Origin: Bacillus sp. SA1-12
Lineage (GTDB): Bacteria; Bacillota; Bacilli; Bacillales; Bacillaceae
NCBI RefSeq assembly: GCF_000981385.1
Contig: NZ_LATZ01000135.1
Span: 84,540-148,539 of the forward strand
DNA: 64,000 nt
Direction of reading: 5' to 3'
This document shows positions 1-8,316 of this stretch, in pieces. The notes below the pieces were generated by a model, which worked only from the letters and a program-made list of their open reading frames with translations, was not told the DNA's origin and did not search any database. How positions within the stretch are numbered: position 1 is the stretch's first letter; every line of letters begins with the position of its first letter. The translations under genes and the position numbers were made by a program.

Positions 1-778
1 CTTTTAACCATTCAAGCTTAAGCTCGCTTAAATCTGAAATACGATAAGCTTTTGTTCCGGCGATCTGTTCTGAAACCTGAGCGAGACGATTGGAATTATT
101 GCTTTTCGGATCACCGACAACAATCGTTAAATCAGCATCTTTTGCTTGCTCTGCAACCGCTTCTTGACGTACTTGTGTGGCTAAACAGATTTCGCGGTGA
201 ATCTCAACATGCGGAAATTTATCCTTAACCTTATCCATAATATCTGCAACATCCCACTGACTCATTGTGGTTTGATTTGTGACAATAATTTTCTCATTGT
301 CAATTTCTAATTGCTCAACATCCTTAGTCGTTTCTACTAAATGAACAACATGTGGTGCTACACCAACAGCACCCTCTGGCTCAGGATGTCCTTTTTTTCC
401 AATGTAGATGACATGATAGCCTTGCGCCTCTTTTTCACGGATAAGCTCATGTGTTTTGGTCACATCTGGGCAGGTTGCATCAATTGTGACAAGTCCTTTT
501 TCTTTTGCAATCTTTCTAACTTCAGGTGATACTCCATGAGCAGTAAAAACAATGGTTCCTTGATCAACTTTTTCTAGGATTTCTAAACGGTTTTTACCAT
601 CAAGCGTAATAATTCCTTCTTCCTCAAAGGCATCTGTCACATGTTTATTATGAACAATCATACCTAAAATGTAGATTGGTCTTGGTAATGATTTATCTAA
701 TGCAGCGTTTTTGGCAATCACCATAGCGTCTACTACGCCGTAGCAATAACCGCGTGGAGCGATTTTAATTACGTCCAT
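1..778 (-). CDS. ispH: 4-hydroxy-3-methylbut-2-enyl diphosphate reductase, C-terminus off the window
   Basis: Last enzyme of the MEP isoprenoid pathway: reduces HMBPP to IPP and DMAPP in the cytoplasm with a [4Fe-4S] cluster. The reverse-strand translation starts MDVIKIAPRGYCYGVVDA and shows the three cluster cysteines of the family at about residues 12 (GYCYG), 103 (DATCPDV) and 198 (EICLATQ), plus the TAHG motif near 80. The ATG at 778 is preceded by GGAGGCAAG. About 259 residues are visible; the rest lies beyond the left edge. It is the downstream neighbour of yqfQ but is separated from it by a terminator, so it probably has its own promoter. Identification is firm. Confidence 0.97.
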   Translation of the reverse strand, partial: MDVIKIAPRGYCYGVVDAMVIAKNAALDKSLPRPIYILGMIVHNKHVTDAFEEEGIITLDGKNRLEILEKVDQGTIVFTAHGVSPEVRKIAKEKGLVTIDATCPDVTKTHELIREKEAQGYHVIYIGKKGHPEPEGAVGVAPHVVHLVETTKDVEQLEIDNEKIIVTNQTTMSQWDVADIMDKVKDKFPHVEIHREICLATQVRQEAVAEQAKDADLTIVVGDPKSNNSNRLAQVSEQIAGTKAYRISDLSELKLEWLK

Positions 779-854
779 TATCTTGCCTCCTTAAGAGATC
801 AAAAAAGGATAAACGAAGTATTTAGTCTGTATGCTTCGTCCCTTTTTCCTACTT

Positions 855-885
855 AAAAAAAGCCGTAAAACCGGCTTTTGTACTC
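855..885 (-). terminator. Rho-independent terminator after yqfQ
   Basis: AAAGCCG / CGGCTTT stem with a six-base loop. On the minus strand it is followed by a run of seven T, so it ends yqfQ transcription ahead of ispH. Confidence 0.8.
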
Positions 886-938
886 TTATAATCTCTTAAT
901 ATTATAACGAACATTTGGTAAGATTACAAAGAGGAAAA

Positions 939-1616
939 TTAGATATACATTTTCGGCTTGGAACGCTTCGAAGCAGATGAACGATTTTTCGGATCATGAT
1001 GAGTTGAATTTTTTTCGTCTGAGTCAGTGTTTTGCTTCTGCCTATCCATTTCTTTATCTTTATTCTTATCCTCATTCTTTTCCTTTTGTTGATTTGATGA
1101 TGTCTCATTTGAAACGGTTTCTGTCTCTTCCGACGAATTATCAGATCCATCTTGATTTTGATCGTCGCTGTCGTCACTATTTTTTAATTCACGATATATT
1201 TTAATCATTGCCGGTAAATTTCTTACTAATGGACCGTATTGTTGAACCATCGGGGTCACCTGCTGGGCAACACCTAATACCTTTTGAACATTGCCAAGCA
1301 TGTTTGATATATTAGCAGGGCTTGTTAACCCTTGAATGGCCCCTGTAGCCCTTGAAGCAACTGATGCACCTTGAATAAAGCTTTGAGGGTTCGCAGCACG
1401 AGCTGCCCCTTGGCTTCCTGGCAAGATACGGGATAATAAACCTTTTAATCCACCTCCCCTTGCTTGCATTTGCGGATTAAATGGTCTGCCGCTCATGCCC
1501 ATAAAGGATCCTTGAAAAGGCGATCCTTGAAAAGGCTGCCTTCCTATCGGCATACGACCTTGATGTGGAAAAAAACCTCTTGAATTCATTGGAGGCATTG
1601 GTCTTTGTGGAAACAT
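939..1616 (-). CDS. yqfQ: YqfQ/VrrA-family protein
   Basis: A 225-residue protein matching the YqfQ (VrrA-like) family by its Met/Pro/Gly/Arg-rich N-terminus (MFPQRPMPPMNSRGFF), a short central region resembling a small hydrophobic patch, and a low-complexity acidic and basic C-terminal tail rich in Ser, Asn, Glu and Lys. The frame is open 29 codons further upstream, but the ATG at 1616 has AAGGAAGGAGG just before it and is chosen. Function is unknown; in related genomes it also sits next to ispH and cshB. The tail probably is disordered. Confidence 0.8.
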   Translation of the reverse strand: MFPQRPMPPMNSRGFFPHQGRMPIGRQPFQGSPFQGSFMGMSGRPFNPQMQARGGGLKGLLSRILPGSQGAARAANPQSFIQGASVASRATGAIQGLTSPANISNMLGNVQKVLGVAQQVTPMVQQYGPLVRNLPAMIKIYRELKNSDDSDDQNQDGSDNSSEETETVSNETSSNQQKEKNEDKNKDKEMDRQKQNTDSDEKNSTHHDPKNRSSASKRSKPKMYI

Positions 1617-1831
1617 TAAAAATCCTCCTTCCTTAGTTGGTTGCCCTATCAATAGACTATGCAATAAGGTGGAGAATGGTTTCTGAACTTTAACTTTGCA
1701 CATTCCAATTTAGTGAGCTACATTTTTTACATAGCTTTACAAAATTTGAGTTTTTTCTTTCATTTGATATAATTTAATGATGGATTGATAAAGTGCACAT
1801 ATAAAGCTTTATCGAAAAGGAGATGATGTGT

Positions 1832-3148
1832 ATGGAACAAACAAAATTTGAGAAATTTTTGTTTAAGCCATTTATTATAGAAGCAATAACAAAGGAATTG
1901 AAATTTTTTGAACCGACAGAAATTCAAGAAAGACTTATTCCATCGATCTTAAAAGGTGAAAGTGCAATTGGACAATCACAAACAGGGACAGGTAAAACAC
2001 ATGCTTACTTATTACCATTATTAAATAAAATTGAACCTGAGCGTAAAGAGGTTCAAGTCGTTATCACTGCACCGACTAGAGAATTAGCTACACAGATCTA
2101 TAATGAGGCTGTTAAGGTTATCTCATTTTCAAAAGAGGCAATCTCCGCAAAATGTTTTATCGGTGGAACGGATAAGCAACGAGCAATAGAAAAGCTAAAA
2201 ACACAGCCGCAAATTGTTGTAGGTACACCTGGCAGGATTAATGACTTAGTTAAGGAGCATGCATTAAACGTTGGAAGAGTTAAAACCTTGGTTGTCGATG
2301 AAGCGGATTTAATGCTTGATATGGGCTTCATTAAAGAGGTTGATATGGTAGCAAGTCAAATGCCTGAAGATTTACAAATCCTTGTCTTTTCTGCAACGAT
2401 TCCAGAAAAGCTAAAACCATTTTTAAAAAAATATCTAGATAATCCGAAGTTTACACATGTTGCTCCTAAACAGGCAACAGCGGCAAAAATCGATCATGTT
2501 TTAGTTCCTGCTAGGCATCGTGATCGAATAAAATTGGTTCATGATATGCTGGTTAACTTCAATCCTTTTTTAGCGATTGTCTTTACGAATACAAAAAAGG
2601 CTGCAGATGCAGTAGCAGATGCTTTAATTGAAAAAGGCTTAAAGATTGGCCGAATACATGGGGACCTAACTCCTCGCGATCGTAAAAAAATGATGAAGCA
2701 AATCAATGATCTTGAATTCCAATATGTTGTTGCCACTGATTTAGCCGCACGTGGCATCGATATAAAGGGTGTCAGCCATGTTATTAACTATGAGCTGCCT
2801 ACAACAGAATTAGATTTTTATATTCATCGTGTTGGCAGAACAGCGCGTGCCGGCAGTTCGGGTATTGCTGTTACACTTTTTGAAGATTCTGATGAGGATG
2901 CATTAAATAAATTAGAAAAGCTGGGCATTGAATTTATAAATCGTGATTTTGTTGGCGGAGAATGGAAAGAAATTGAGGACCGTAAGCGACGTCAAAAACG
3001 AAAAAGAACGACTGACGAGGTTGATGCTTTAGCGAAAAGCATTGTCCAAAAGCCGAAAAAGGTAAAGCCTGGGTATAAGAAGAAGATGAACCGTGAGATG
3101 GAACAAATTAAAAAGAGAAAAAGAAGATTAACAAGAAAAAGCAAATAG
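1832..3148 (+). CDS. cshB: DEAD-box RNA helicase CshB
   Basis: ATP-dependent RNA helicase linked in Bacillus to cold adaptation and RNA remodelling. Motifs appear in order: Q-motif region (EPTEIQERLIPS), Walker A (QTGTGKTH), PTRELA, DEAD box as VDEADLML, SAT, and HRVGRTARAG in the second RecA domain. The C-terminus is a short strongly basic tail, typical of CshB. Three in-frame ATGs are clustered at 1823, 1826 and 1832; AAAAGGAG at 1815-1822 is spaced best for 1832, giving 438 residues. nfo follows 11 bp later, so the two are likely co-transcribed. Confidence 0.95.
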   Translation: MEQTKFEKFLFKPFIIEAITKELKFFEPTEIQERLIPSILKGESAIGQSQTGTGKTHAYLLPLLNKIEPERKEVQVVITAPTRELATQIYNEAVKVISFSKEAISAKCFIGGTDKQRAIEKLKTQPQIVVGTPGRINDLVKEHALNVGRVKTLVVDEADLMLDMGFIKEVDMVASQMPEDLQILVFSATIPEKLKPFLKKYLDNPKFTHVAPKQATAAKIDHVLVPARHRDRIKLVHDMLVNFNPFLAIVFTNTKKAADAVADALIEKGLKIGRIHGDLTPRDRKKMMKQINDLEFQYVVATDLAARGIDIKGVSHVINYELPTTELDFYIHRVGRTARAGSSGIAVTLFEDSDEDALNKLEKLGIEFINRDFVGGEWKEIEDRKRRQKRKRTTDEVDALAKSIVQKPKKVKPGYKKKMNREMEQIKKRKRRLTRKSK

Positions 3149-3159
3149 GGGGAAGAAAG

Positions 3160-4053
3160 ATGCTAAAAATAGGTTCACATGTCTCAATGAGCGGTAAAAA
3201 AATGCTCTTAGCTGCAAGTGAGGAGGCAGTTTCATACGGAGCAACGACATTTATGATCTACACTGGTGCACCGCAAAACACGAGACGTAAGAAAATCGAG
3301 GATTTAAATATTGAAGCAGGCATCGCACATATGAAGGAAAATGGTATCGATGAAATCGTTGTTCATGCACCTTACATTATTAATATTGGCAATTCAACAA
3401 ATCCCGCGACGTTTGAGCTAGGTGTAAACTTCCTTCGTTCAGAAATCGAGAGAACTCAGGCAATTGGTGCCAAACAGATTGTCCTCCATCCTGGCGCACA
3501 TGTTGGAGCTGGGGCAGAGGCAGGCATTAAGAAAATTATTGAAGGCTTGAATGAAGTGCTTGAGCAGAATCAAGAGGTACAAATTGCACTAGAAACAATG
3601 GCTGGCAAAGGATCAGAATGCGGCCGCTCATTTGATGAGCTAGCTAAGATCATTGATGGGGTTACGCATAATCAGCACTTATCGATCTGCTTTGATACAT
3701 GCCATACACATGATGCAGGGTATGACATTGTAAATAACTTTGATGGGGTATTAAATGAGTTTGACTCGATCATTGGGTTAGATCGACTAAAGGTTTTGCA
3801 TATCAATGATAGTAAAAACCCAACAGGAGCAGCTAAAGACCGTCACGAGAATATCGGCTTTGGTCATATCGGCTTCCAAGCATTGAATACAATTGTGTAT
3901 CATCCATCTTTAACCGAGGTCCCTAAAATCCTAGAAACACCGTTTGTTGGTGAAGATAAAAAATACAAAAAACCACCATATAAATTCGAAATTAATATGT
4001 TCAAGGAACAAACATTTGATGAAGGATTATTAGAAAAAATTATTAATCAATAA
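3160..4053 (+). CDS. nfo: Endonuclease IV (AP endonuclease)
   Basis: Class II apurinic/apyrimidinic endonuclease of base excision repair, cleaving 5' of abasic sites with three metal ions. It is 297 residues, the usual family length. Metal-site signatures are visible: GAHVG, ALETMAGKG, CFDTCHTHDAGYD and HINDSK. GGGGGAAG precedes the ATG. It lies 11 bp behind cshB in the same direction, as in B. subtilis (yqfR-yqfS). Confidence 0.96.
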   Translation: MLKIGSHVSMSGKKMLLAASEEAVSYGATTFMIYTGAPQNTRRKKIEDLNIEAGIAHMKENGIDEIVVHAPYIINIGNSTNPATFELGVNFLRSEIERTQAIGAKQIVLHPGAHVGAGAEAGIKKIIEGLNEVLEQNQEVQIALETMAGKGSECGRSFDELAKIIDGVTHNQHLSICFDTCHTHDAGYDIVNNFDGVLNEFDSIIGLDRLKVLHINDSKNPTGAAKDRHENIGFGHIGFQALNTIVYHPSLTEVPKILETPFVGEDKKYKKPPYKFEINMFKEQTFDEGLLEKIINQ

Positions 4054-4075
4054 TCAATTATGCCTAAAGAAATAA

Positions 4076-4194
4076 AAGGCTGTCTCAATACATTTAGTCC
4101 CCATCTTAAAAAAATACAAAATTGGCCTTCCATCCGGTTAGGTCCTCTTTTGAATTTATCTTTTGATTTAGGGCTTTTTACGTGTGACAGCCTT
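4076..4194. repeat. 119-bp intergenic element with 9-bp terminal inverted repeats
   Basis: AAGGCTGTC at 4076-4084 and GACAGCCTT at 4186-4194 are perfect inverted repeats around about 100 bp without a gene. A similar-size element with related ends lies at 26988-27110. It may act as a terminator for nfo and yqfT, or be a small non-autonomous repeat. Confidence 0.5.
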
Positions 4195-4210
4195 CAAACA
4201 TTAAGTACTT

Positions 4211-4465
4211 TTAGTTCGTAAATTTTTGAAAAATTTGATTAACCTGCTGAGCAGTTTCAAGAGATGTAATTTTGGCGATTTTTGCTAGCAGTTTTTTTCG
4301 TTCATTCTGATTAAATATATTGATATTTTGGCCATTCATGGCTTTCACTACCTCAATGGCTTGAGCCCGACCGATGGTAATATTAAATTGCTTCGCATAT
4401 TGCAATAGTTCCTCGACAGATATATTGTTTAGCTTTTGATTGATAATTTTTTGAAATAAGATCAT
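4211..4465 (-). CDS. yqfT: DUF2624 family protein YqfT
   Basis: An 84-residue protein, MILFQKIINQKLNNISVE onward, matching the small DUF2624/YqfT family found next to nfo in Bacillus. Function unknown; predicted soluble and helical. The frame also has a TTG at 4471, but AGAGGAGG is placed correctly for the ATG at 4465. It is transcribed away from the znu operon promoter. Confidence 0.7.
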   Translation of the reverse strand: MILFQKIINQKLNNISVEELLQYAKQFNITIGRAQAIEVVKAMNGQNINIFNQNERKKLLAKIAKITSLETAQQVNQIFQKFTN

Positions 4466-4537
4466 TTTCAAACCTCCTCTAACACAATGTATGGAGGTAT
4501 TTTTAAAATGTGCGGTTTTTATCCCTTTATTTTAAAC

Positions 4538-4622
4538 TTTACATGAAAGATAAAATTCTGTATAATTTTCATGTTAAAGAGTATCGTTGTATTACTTTTT
4601 GTAAATCGTAACGATTCTTAAA
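4538..4622 (+). promoter_or_regulatory. znuC promoter with candidate Zur operator
   Basis: TTTACA (4538-4543), a 17-bp spacer and TATAAT (4561-4566) form a near-consensus sigma-A promoter. AAATCGTAACGATTCTTAAAT at about 4603-4622 resembles the Bacillus Zur box (AAATCGTAAT followed by an ATT-rich half). It lies 37 bp downstream of the -10, so repression would act on elongation or on a second promoter. The Zur call is inference supported by the zur gene in the same operon. Confidence 0.6.
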
Positions 4623-4640
4623 TTTAGAAGGGTGAAGACA

Positions 4641-5402
4641 ATGAACCAGCCTATAATCGAAATAAACGATTTAAACTTCACATATGAGAGGCAAAGAGTG
4701 TTAGAGCACATTAATATGACAGTTGAACAAGGAAGCTTTGTGGGACTTGTTGGTCCAAATGGTTCAGGAAAAACAACATTATTAAAATGCTTGTTAGGTT
4801 TATTAAAACCTCAGCAAGGAGATATAAGGTTATTTGGACAACCGATACAAAAGTTTAAAAACTGGCATGAAATTGGCTTTGTATCACAAAAAGCAAATAG
4901 CTTTAATACAGGATTTCCTGCATCTGTTTTTGAAGTGGTATCAAGCGGCTTAACATCAAAGTTAGGCTTATTTAAATTTATGGGTCCAAAAGACCGAAAA
5001 AATGTGGCAGATGCTATTGAAGCAGTAGGATTAGCTAAGTTTGCAAAACGAAACATTGGAGAGCTTTCAGGCGGGCAGCAGCAGCGTGCATTTATTGCTC
5101 GAGCGATTGTTTCAAATCCTAAACTTTTAATTTTGGATGAGCCTACAGTAGGTGTCGATGCCCAAACTGTTCAAAATTTCTACGAAATGCTGACACATCT
5201 AAATAAGGATTTAGGAATTACCTTAATTTTAGTTACTCATGATATCGGTACGATTACAGATAAAGTGTCACATGTGGCATGTATTAATAAACATCTGCAC
5301 TTTCATGGTAATGCTAGAGAATTTGAATTATTAAAGGATGATGAGATGTCCGAGTTTTATGGACATTCTCTACATGTGTTAACACATGACCACTCCCATT
5401 AA
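4641..5402 (+). CDS. znuC: Zinc ABC transporter ATP-binding protein
   Basis: ATPase subunit of a high-affinity zinc importer (ZnuC/AdcC type). Walker A GPNGSGKTT near residue 40, signature LSGGQQQRAF, Walker B LLILDEP and the H-loop THD are all present. The C-terminus is His-rich (HVLTHDHSH), usual for metal transporters. A GTG nine bases upstream is possible, but the ATG has GAAGGGTG well placed. znuB follows within 15 bp and zur after that; a zinc rather than manganese role is inferred from zur. No solute-binding protein is in this operon. Confidence 0.9.
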   Translation: MNQPIIEINDLNFTYERQRVLEHINMTVEQGSFVGLVGPNGSGKTTLLKCLLGLLKPQQGDIRLFGQPIQKFKNWHEIGFVSQKANSFNTGFPASVFEVVSSGLTSKLGLFKFMGPKDRKNVADAIEAVGLAKFAKRNIGELSGGQQQRAFIARAIVSNPKLLILDEPTVGVDAQTVQNFYEMLTHLNKDLGITLILVTHDIGTITDKVSHVACINKHLHFHGNAREFELLKDDEMSEFYGHSLHVLTHDHSH

Positions 5403-5416
5403 TGGAGGATGTAACA

Positions 5417-6259
5417 ATGTTAAGCAGTCTTTTTGAATATGAGTTTTTAAAAAATGCATTTTTATCTGGAATGCTAATTGGAATAATTGCACCGCTTTTA
5501 GGGGTATTTGTGGTTGTGAGGAGAATGTCTCTTATTGCTGATGCCTTGAGTCATGTTACATTGGCTGGAATTGCTGCCAGCTTATTACTTGAAAAAAAGG
5601 TTGCGGCATTTACTGGCCTTAACCCCATTTATTTAGGAATGGCCTTTTCGGTCACAGGTTCACTATTTATAGAGAAACTGCGTACAGTTTATAAGCATTA
5701 TCAAGAGCTTGCAATTCCCATCATTCTATCCAGCGGAGTAGGAATTAGTGTCATTTTTATCTCGTTAGCAGATGGATTTAATACAGACCTATTTAGCTAT
5801 CTATTTGGCAGTATAAGTGCTGTTAGCCGGACAGACCTATATGTTATTATTGCAATTACAATCATTGTGATAGGGATCGTTTTCATCTTATATAAAGAGT
5901 TATTTTTACTATCATTTGATGAAGAGCATGCAACGGCATCAGGTATCCATGCAAAATGGATTCATTTTATTTTTATTCTGATTGTCGCTTTAGTGATTGC
6001 CGGGTCAATGAGAATTGTTGGAATTTTGCTTGTTTCATCGTTAATGACATTACCTGTTGCTGCAAGCATCCGGATCGCAAAAGGCTTTAAGCAAACAATT
6101 TTCTTTTCTGTACTATTTGGTGAACTTTCTGTTATTATTGGATTATTCCTAGCATTTTATTTGGATTTAGCTCCAGGAGGAACCATTGTCATATTATCTG
6201 TACTCATTCTTATTTTTGCTATTTTATGGACAAAATTAACAAAGGGGAAAGTTTCATGA
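5417..6259 (+). CDS. znuB: Zinc ABC transporter permease
   Basis: ABC-3 family permease of about 280 residues with roughly eight hydrophobic segments, the membrane partner of ZnuC. The conserved VRRMSLIADALSHV segment near residue 40 and the GILLVSSLMTLPVAAS segment are typical. The frame opens at 5402 overlapping the znuC stop, but GGAGG at 5404-5408 points to the ATG at 5417. Its stop overlaps the zur start (ATGA), a sign of translational coupling. Confidence 0.92.
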   Translation: MLSSLFEYEFLKNAFLSGMLIGIIAPLLGVFVVVRRMSLIADALSHVTLAGIAASLLLEKKVAAFTGLNPIYLGMAFSVTGSLFIEKLRTVYKHYQELAIPIILSSGVGISVIFISLADGFNTDLFSYLFGSISAVSRTDLYVIIAITIIVIGIVFILYKELFLLSFDEEHATASGIHAKWIHFIFILIVALVIAGSMRIVGILLVSSLMTLPVAASIRIAKGFKQTIFFSVLFGELSVIIGLFLAFYLDLAPGGTIVILSVLILIFAILWTKLTKGKVS

Positions 6260-6666
6260 ATGTTCAAGAAGCTCTCGACTTATTAAAAGAAAAAGGCTAT
6301 AAATATACGAGTAAAAGAGAGGAAATGCTTCAGTTATTTGCCGATCACGATAAGTATCTGACTGCAAAAGATGTTTTAGAATCCTTAAAGGATGATTATC
6401 CTGGATTAAGCTTTGATACCATTTATAGAAATTTATCATTGTTTGCGGAATTGGGAATTTTTGAAATGACTGAGCTGTCAGGGGAGAAGCATTTCAGATT
6501 TACCTGTAATGCAAAACACCATCACCATCATTTTATTTGTTTACAATGCGGGAAAACAAAAGAAATTCCTGGATGCCCCATGGGAAATTTAGAAGAAAAT
6601 TTAGCAGGCTATGATATAAGCGGCCATAAGTTTGAAGTATATGGAACATGCCCGCAATGCCATTAA
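6256..6666 (+). CDS. zur: Fur-family zinc uptake regulator Zur
   Basis: A 136-residue Fur-family repressor. The winged-helix DNA-binding part (SFDTIYRNLSLF) is followed by a His-rich hinge (KHHHHHF) and two CxxC structural zinc sites (CLQCG and CPQC). Start at 6256 is set by AAAGGGGAAAG. The ATGA overlap with znuB shows it is co-translated with the transporter it probably represses, giving feedback on zinc. Zur rather than Fur or PerR is inferred from the operon and from similarity to YqfV. Confidence 0.9.
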   Translation: MNVQEALDLLKEKGYKYTSKREEMLQLFADHDKYLTAKDVLESLKDDYPGLSFDTIYRNLSLFAELGIFEMTELSGEKHFRFTCNAKHHHHHFICLQCGKTKEIPGCPMGNLEENLAGYDISGHKFEVYGTCPQCH

Positions 6667-6670
6667 ATAA

Positions 6671-6710
6671 AAAATGCTGTCTCACTCTAAGAGACAGCAT
6701 TTTTATTTTT
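6671..6710 (+). terminator. Terminator of znuC-znuB-zur
   Basis: AAATGCTGTCTC / GAGACAGCATTT, 12-bp perfect stem, loop of seven bases, then a T-rich tract. Confidence 0.9.
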
Positions 6711-6804
6711 TTAAAAGGTAAGAAAGTATAAAAATATGTCTAAACGACTTCAATTAGCCTCAAATTTTTCCATAGGCAGATCAAGGCTATTGCGCTTTTC
6801 TTAA

Positions 6805-7377
6805 TTAGAATACTTTAATCTCATACCATTGATTTACCCAGTCTCTGGCCTCCAGCCAATCATTAACCCTAATAACACCTTTTGGTACAGGGTCCTGGTT
6901 ATAAGGAGTATTAAACAAGATAACCGGGATTTGATGTTCTTCACTTATCATACATGCATTATCATGCTTGTCCTCAAAAAAAATCGAAATTTCATTTCGT
7001 TTAACAGCTTCTAGCTTATCATGACTGCCGATTAACTCAATATGGTGATAATAAACGTCCTTTTCTTTAAACCAGTTGTACGTTATATCAAGCAAGTGGT
7101 TTCTTCTTGCACTAATGAATAATAGTTGATGGCGATCCTTCCAATTATCTAATACATGCTTAGAGTGCAAGGAAAGAGGAGCTTCTTTATAAATAATTGG
7201 TTCAAATTCATCCATCCAATGCCAAAAATCTTCCTCGGTTATGTTTAATACCTTTGTTAAATCATATTCCTTTAAATCATTGTAAGTTAATTGTTTTTTA
7301 AAAGATTTGTTTAAATATGGAATGAATGTTTTTGGGTCTGTAATGGTACCATCTATATCAATTCCTAGACGCAACAT
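6805..7377 (-). CDS. yqfW: Putative 5'(3')-deoxyribonucleotidase-like HAD phosphatase YqfW
   Basis: HAD-superfamily phosphatase of the NT5C/YqfW group. The DxDGT nucleophile motif is seen as GIDIDGTITDP at the N-terminus, motif II as LLFISARR near residue 90, and the acidic motif as IFFEDKHDN near 132. 190 residues. GAAGGAG lies upstream of the ATG. Substrate is not known; the family name suggests a nucleotide. It sits in reverse between zur and yqfX, as in related genomes. Confidence 0.85.
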   Translation of the reverse strand: MLRLGIDIDGTITDPKTFIPYLNKSFKKQLTYNDLKEYDLTKVLNITEEDFWHWMDEFEPIIYKEAPLSLHSKHVLDNWKDRHQLLFISARRNHLLDITYNWFKEKDVYYHHIELIGSHDKLEAVKRNEISIFFEDKHDNACMISEEHQIPVILFNTPYNQDPVPKGVIRVNDWLEARDWVNQWYEIKVF

Positions 7378-7519
7378 ATTATGCCAACTCCTTCGCTGAT
7401 TCCCTAATAGTAGTGTACCATAATGAAAATTTAACGGACAGAAAAGTTTTACAGTAATAGTTCAATCCTCAATGCCTATACTATAAATGCTCCTTTATTT
7501 CAGAAAGGAAGGGATCTGA

Positions 7520-7915
7520 ATGGCAGACGAAAATAAGTTCGATAATCAAGAACGCGATCGTTTAGACAACCTTAATTACAAGGGATTTACGCCACTAGAT
7601 CGAGAAATTGACGATGACTATCAAACAGAAGCTGCTGCAGAAATAGCGGCGCCGGTAAATGTAGGCAGAGACAATGCTGCAGATGAAAGAGTCAATGACC
7701 GCAATCAAGTAGTAGGCCAAGGCAGAGGAATGGGATATTTAGCTTTAGCACTTTCCATTATCTCGCTGTTTATCTTACCTGTTATTTTAGGAGCAGCAGG
7801 TATCATTGTCGGATTCATTGCCCGCAGAAGAGGAGCAAATGCTTTAGGTGCATGGGCAATTGGTATTGGTGCTGTTTCCCTCGTTTTAGGAATATTTATT
7901 ACGCCATTTTTCTAA
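7520..7915 (+). CDS. yqfX: Small membrane protein YqfX
   Basis: A 131-residue protein with an acidic soluble N-terminal half (about residues 1-70) and two C-terminal hydrophobic segments with a short RRRGANA loop between them, as in YqfX/DUF4190-like proteins. AGAAAGGAAGG lies upstream of the ATG. Function unknown. A strong terminator follows, so it is probably monocistronic. Confidence 0.75.
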   Translation: MADENKFDNQERDRLDNLNYKGFTPLDREIDDDYQTEAAAEIAAPVNVGRDNAADERVNDRNQVVGQGRGMGYLALALSIISLFILPVILGAAGIIVGFIARRRGANALGAWAIGIGAVSLVLGIFITPFF

Positions 7916-7948
7916 AACGACTAAAATATTGAGATTGACTTAAGGCAT

Positions 7949-8000
7949 TGACCCCTCAATAAACACAATAGTGTGGTTGAGGGGTCTGCCTCTTTATTTT
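7949..8000 (+). terminator. Terminator after yqfX
   Basis: GACCCCTCAA (7950-7959) pairs with TTGAGGGGTC (7977-7986), followed by CTTTATTTTT. Confidence 0.85.
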
Positions 8001-8027
8001 TAAAATGTTGTGAAGGAGGAAAAGAGT

Positions 8028-8243
8028 ATGAATGAAAACAATGCAAATATGAAGATTCAAAAATTATTGGGCGATAATGGTCCTAATCCTGAGAGACAGG
8101 CCAGTGAAACTGATTCAGCCAATTTTGCCATCAATAATCGTTTTTATGAAGAAAAAGAAGTTAAAGATGATATTGAAACCACTATCTCTGCCAGCAGTAA
8201 TATCGGTGCTGTTTTGCTTCCAGTGAATAATGATCCTCGTTAG
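8028..8243 (+). CDS. Small hypothetical protein, 71 residues
   Basis: MNENNANMKIQKLLGDNG onward. A GTG 18 bases upstream is in frame, but it lies inside the AAGGAGG sequence, so the ATG at 8028 is the start. The product is hydrophilic and acidic with no membrane segment or motif I recognise. It lies between yqfX and ispG and ends before a bidirectional terminator. The good ribosome site supports translation; no function can be given. Confidence 0.6.
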   Translation: MNENNANMKIQKLLGDNGPNPERQASETDSANFAINNRFYEEKEVKDDIETTISASSNIGAVLLPVNNDPR

Positions 8244-8262
8244 TAAGGATTTTATTGAGGAA

Positions 8263-8312
8263 ATAATAAGGGTCAGTCCTCGAACAACAGTTAGAGTACT
8301 GACGCTTATTAA
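8263..8312. terminator. Bidirectional terminator between the small ORF and ispG
   Basis: AATAAGGGTCAGT / ACTGACGCTTATT imperfect stem extended by CTC/GAG. It lies at the 3' ends of convergent genes and can serve both. Confidence 0.7.
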
Positions 8313-8316
8313 AAAC

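Noticed and set aside
902..1204. Frames opposite and beside the yqfQ tail
   Set aside because: Shadows of a low-complexity coding region.
8010..8027. GTG start for the 71-residue ORF
   Set aside because: The GTG overlaps the ribosome binding site itself.
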